Made by a program: the position numbers and the translations under genes | Part shown: one piece after another, positions 6,210 through 8,171 of the stretch | How positions within the stretch are numbered: the stretch's first letter is position 1 | Layout of the letters: every line of letters begins with the position of its first letter | The notes under the pieces: model-generated | Told to the model about the DNA's origin: nothing | The model's database searches: none | The model's input: only the letters and a program-made list of their open reading frames with translations | Assembly: GCA_003561595.1 (NCBI GenBank) | Contig: PWWF01000372.1 | Location: 1-8,171, forward strand | Source: Paracoccaceae bacterium | GTDB lineage: Bacteria; Pseudomonadota; Alphaproteobacteria; Rhodobacterales; Rhodobacteraceae | Reading direction: 5' to 3' | Length of the DNA: 8,171 nt

Positions 6210-6860
6210 TTGGTATTCAAGCGCCGAACGCCACGCAATTTTCGCCAATCGCTGGTGAATATCCTCTACCCCGGCGGCGGCTGGCGTCGCTCGGCCAGCT
6301 ATGTCTGGCACCGCCTGCGCCGCCTGCCTGACACGCCTGAACGCATCGCCAAGGGAATCGCAGCAGGTGTGTTCGTCACCTGTCTGCCGCTTTACGGGCT
6401 GCATTTCCTGACCGCCGCGGCCGTCGCATGGATGCTGCGGGGCAATATCTTCGCCTCGATCATGGCCACGTTTTTCGGCAACCCCTTCACCTTTCCGCTT
6501 CTCGCCTACAGCGCGATCGAGCTGGGCTCATGGATGCTGGGGCGCGAGGCAACTGTCAGGATGTCTGAAATCATGTATGCCTTTGCCGCGATCTGGGCAG
6601 AATTGGGGCGCAATATCCGCGCGATCCTGAGCGCAGGGCCGTTCCATTGGGACAGCCTGTATAAATTCGGTGGCGATGTCTTTCTGCCCTATATGCTGGG
6701 TGGGCTGATCGTGGGGGTCGTCTGCGCCGTGCCCGCCTATGCCCTGTCGCTGCCCGTGATCCGCGCCTATCGCAATCTGCGCTACAAGAAGTTGAAGCAA
6801 CGCTTTGATCTGGTTCGAAATGCTGACAGAAAAACTGGCGGTGACACTCCGCCCCATTGA
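6210..6860 (+). CDS. DUF2062 family membrane protein
   Basis: This 216-residue protein belongs to DUF2062, a family of small inner-membrane proteins with no established activity that I know of. It opens with a basic, amphipathic stretch and the family pattern YPGGGWRRSASYVWHRLRRL (20-39), with PERIAKGIAAGVF at 43-55. Hydrophobic segments lie at about 49-74, 79-108 and 156-183. The second contains FFGNPFTFPL (88-97), the conserved GNP-F/T-P signature. The C-terminal tail (184-216) is basic and then polar. The start is TTG 6210; the encoded MVFKRR start resembles relatives as I recall them, and no in-frame ATG exists until well into the conserved region (first at residue 75). It sits 60 bases after the RSH gene and 56 before pdxJ, so co-transcription is plausible, but the sequence gives no hint of a functional tie. 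Confidence 0.85.
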   Translation: MVFKRRTPRNFRQSLVNILYPGGGWRRSASYVWHRLRRLPDTPERIAKGIAAGVFVTCLPLYGLHFLTAAAVAWMLRGNIFASIMATFFGNPFTFPLLAYSAIELGSWMLGREATVRMSEIMYAFAAIWAELGRNIRAILSAGPFHWDSLYKFGGDVFLPYMLGGLIVGVVCAVPAYALSLPVIRAYRNLRYKKLKQRFDLVRNADRKTGGDTPPH

Positions 6861-6903
6861 GTTCCGGGCATGAGCGCGCGTATTGTGCACCCCGAAACCT
6901 GCT

Positions 6904-6909
6904 GGAGGG
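6904..6909 (+). promoter_or_regulatory. ribosome binding site fixing the GTG start of pdxJ
   Basis: GGAGGG lies seven bases before GTG 6917, a near-ideal Shine-Dalgarno. It rules out the in-frame TTG at 6857, which would overlap the preceding stop codon and add 20 residues absent from the family. Confidence 0.7.
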
Positions 6910-6916
6910 AATTGGA

Positions 6917-7669
6917 GTGACGGCTCAGAACGCTCATCTGCGGCTTGGTGTGAATATCGACCATGTCGCGACACTTCGCAATGCGCGCGGGGGCGCTGAC
7001 CCGGACCCGGTGCGCGCGGCTCTTCTGGTGCAGAATGCCGGGGCTGACGGGATCACGCTGCATCTGCGCGAGGACCGGCGCCATATCCGCGACGCGGATC
7101 TGGATGCCGTGATGGCGGCGGTCACCCTGCCGGTGAACCTGGAAATGGCCGCGACGCCGGAAATGAGCCGCATCGCGCTGGCTCATCGTCCGCATGCGGT
7201 CTGCCTCGTGCCCGAACGGCGCGAGGAACGCACGACCGAAGGCGGGCTGAACGTGCTGGCCGATGAGGGCGGGCTGCGCGACTTCATCGCGCCCCTGCGC
7301 GCGGCCGGATCGCGCGTGTCGCTGTTCATCGCCCCGGACGAGGCGCAGGTCGAAGCCGCGGCGCAGGTGGGCGCACAAGTGGTTGAGCTGCATGTGGGCG
7401 CCTATGCCGAACATTGCGCGGCCCGCGATGATGCCGCGCGTGATGCCGAGCTGCGCAAACTCTTCGCCGCCGCCGCACTGGCGCAGGAGCTGGGGCTGGA
7501 GGTGCATGCCGGGCATGGGCTGAATTTCGCGAATGTCGGCCCCATTGCCGCGATCCCCGAACTGGTCGAGCTGAATATCGGCCATTTCCTGATCGGAGAG
7601 GCACTGTTCGTCGGGCTGGAGGTCGCAATCCGCGAGATGCGGCACCAGATGAACCTCGCGCGGCTCTGA
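6917..7669 (+). CDS. pdxJ: pyridoxine 5'-phosphate synthase
   Basis: PdxJ condenses 1-deoxy-D-xylulose 5-phosphate with 3-amino-2-oxopropyl phosphate to give pyridoxine 5'-phosphate, the ring-forming step of DXP-dependent vitamin B6 synthesis. The 250-residue TIM-barrel product aligns along its length with the E. coli enzyme (243 residues): [16 protein letters not shown] (11-26), [14 protein letters not shown] (44-57) with H49, PVNLEMA (72-78) with E76, CLVPERRE (96-103), [10 protein letters not shown] (156-165) with E157, EVHAGHGLN (195-203), and [13 protein letters not shown] (218-230). H49 and E76 correspond to E. coli H45 and E72. GTG 6917 is the start, read as methionine, giving [13 protein letters not shown]. 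It is followed after two bases by acpS, so the two are almost certainly co-transcribed. The partner enzyme PdxA is not in view. Confidence 0.97.
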   Translation: MTAQNAHLRLGVNIDHVATLRNARGGADPDPVRAALLVQNAGADGITLHLREDRRHIRDADLDAVMAAVTLPVNLEMAATPEMSRIALAHRPHAVCLVPERREERTTEGGLNVLADEGGLRDFIAPLRAAGSRVSLFIAPDEAQVEAAAQVGAQVVELHVGAYAEHCAARDDAARDAELRKLFAAAALAQELGLEVHAGHGLNFANVGPIAAIPELVELNIGHFLIGEALFVGLEVAIREMRHQMNLARL

Positions 7670-7671
7670 GG

Positions 7672-8082
7672 ATGATCCTCGGGGTCGGGACCGATCTGGC
7701 CAATATCGACCGGATTGCAGGCACGCTGGCGCGCTTCGGCGACCGTTTCCGCAACCGGGTCTTCATGCCCGAAGAACTGGCGCGCGCCGCACGGCGCGGC
7801 GATGATCCGGCGACCTATGCGAAACGCTGGGCCGCGAAAGAAGCCTGTTCCAAGGCGCTGGGCACAGGGCTTGCGATGGGGATTTCCTGGCGTGACATGT
7901 GGGTGACCAACCTGCCCGGGGGCATGCCGGTGATGCATGTGTCGGGCTGGGCGGAACGGCGTCTGGCGGGGATGACGCCCCCGGACCATGAGGCCGTTAT
8001 CCATGTCAGCCTGACCGATGATCACCCCTGGGCACAGGCCTTTGTCGTGATCGAGGCGCGCCCGACCGCCCCCCTTGCCTGA
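7672..8082 (+). CDS. acpS: holo-[acyl-carrier-protein] synthase
   Basis: AcpS moves the 4'-phosphopantetheine arm of coenzyme A onto a serine of apo-ACP, activating it for fatty acid synthesis. The 136-residue product is the usual small AcpS type: [14 protein letters not shown] (2-15) carries the magnesium ligand D8, and [15 protein letters not shown] (52-66) carries E57. These correspond to D9 and E58 of E. coli. Further family traits are RVFMPEEL (29-36), [13 protein letters not shown] (86-98) and the closing beta strand AQAFVVIEA (121-129). The ATG lies two bases after the pdxJ stop; only GAGG, partly overlapping the start codon, resembles a ribosome site, so translational coupling to pdxJ is likely. 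The pdxJ-acpS pair is common in proteobacteria, often leading into lepB, rnc and era, which would lie beyond the right edge. Confidence 0.96.
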   Translation: MILGVGTDLANIDRIAGTLARFGDRFRNRVFMPEELARAARRGDDPATYAKRWAAKEACSKALGTGLAMGISWRDMWVTNLPGGMPVMHVSGWAERRLAGMTPPDHEAVIHVSLTDDHPWAQAFVVIEARPTAPLA

Positions 8083-8095
8083 GCCCCGCAGGGGC
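8083..8095 (+). repeat. short perfect hairpin directly after the acpS stop
   Basis: GCCCC (8083-8087) and GGGGC (8091-8095) pair around the three-base loop GCA, starting at the base after the stop codon. An alternative pairing, CTTGCC (8074-8079) with GGCAAG (8093-8098), would enclose the stop and overlaps the arms of this hairpin and of the larger stem that follows. Confidence 0.5.
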
Positions 8096-8149
8096 AAGCG
8101 CCCGCGAGCGGGTCATGGGCGGGGGGGAGGGGACCCCGAGCGGGCGCTT
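8096..8149 (+). terminator. long GC-rich hairpin with G-quadruplex-like loop downstream of acpS
   Basis: AAGCGCCCGC (8096-8105) and GCGGGCGCTT (8140-8149) form a perfect 10-bp stem. Inside it GGGTC (8110-8114) pairs with GACCC (8132-8136), closing a loop of about 17 bases made mostly of G. The tract from 8110 to 8132 contains four G-runs (3, 3, 7 and 4 long) with linkers of 4, 1 and 1 bases, matching the usual quadruplex pattern. The outer stem ends in TT but is followed by ATCCCCC, so there is no real U-tract. It may terminate or slow transcription after acpS or structure the leader of the next gene. The rest to 8171 holds no recognisable gene. Confidence 0.45.
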
Positions 8150-8171
8150 ATCCCCCTGTCGGCCCCGCACC

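Noticed and set aside
6857..6916. Upstream TTG start for pdxJ adding 20 residues
   Set aside because: The GTG at 6917 has a near-ideal ribosome site, and the family starts about ten residues before the NIDH motif.
6782..7645. Minus-strand open frame of 287 codons over DUF2062 and pdxJ
   Set aside because: Antisense shadow of pdxJ; no recognisable domain, and it would cover two real genes.
8115..8171. Possible start of lepB at an ATG in the G-rich tract
   Set aside because: The frame yields glycine-rich low-complexity sequence with no signal peptidase features, and the ATG sits in a stable hairpin loop.

Overview
The window looks like core chromosome of an alphaproteobacterium of the Rhodobacterales (Rhodobacter/Paracoccus/Roseobacter relatives). 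The evidence is the high GC, the strong third-position GC bias, and the order NYN protein <- / -> folK, rpoZ, RelA/SpoT homologue, DUF2062 protein, pdxJ, acpS, which I recall as a typical Rhodobacterales arrangement. I see no insertion sequence, phage gene, CRISPR array, tRNA or rRNA. The genus cannot be told from the sequence alone.

Left part (1-2830). An incomplete minus-strand gene runs off the left edge. It encodes an acyl-CoA dehydrogenase with a long N-terminal extension, best read as (2S)-methylsuccinyl-CoA dehydrogenase (Mcd) of the ethylmalonyl-CoA pathway of acetate/C2 assimilation. It diverges, across a 186-base intergenic region holding a promoter candidate and a perfect 10-base palindrome, from a TauE/SafE-type (TSUP) membrane permease gene. 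The permease gene converges on a minus-strand NYN/LabA-like ribonuclease-fold gene. A GC-rich hairpin with a short T-run on the minus strand separates the two.

Right part (2831-8171). A plus-strand series of housekeeping genes follows: folK (folate synthesis), rpoZ (RNA polymerase omega), a bifunctional (p)ppGpp synthetase/hydrolase, a DUF2062 membrane protein, pdxJ (vitamin B6) and acpS (holo-ACP synthase). Gaps between rpoZ and acpS are 2 to 60 bases, so co-transcription is plausible. rpoZ next to the alarmone enzyme pairs a polymerase subunit that helps form a (p)ppGpp site with the enzyme that makes and destroys that signal. Three genes in a row (RSH, DUF2062, pdxJ) start with GTG, TTG and GTG.

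The right end, after acpS, is a dense G/C region. A 10-bp perfect stem encloses a G-rich tract with the sequence pattern of a G-quadruplex, followed by the window edge. lepB, rnc and era would be expected next but are not visible. I did not find a new multi-gene system. The most interesting items are small: this hairpin/G-tract, two mutually exclusive hairpins over the folK stop, and inverted repeats in the two divergent promoter regions.
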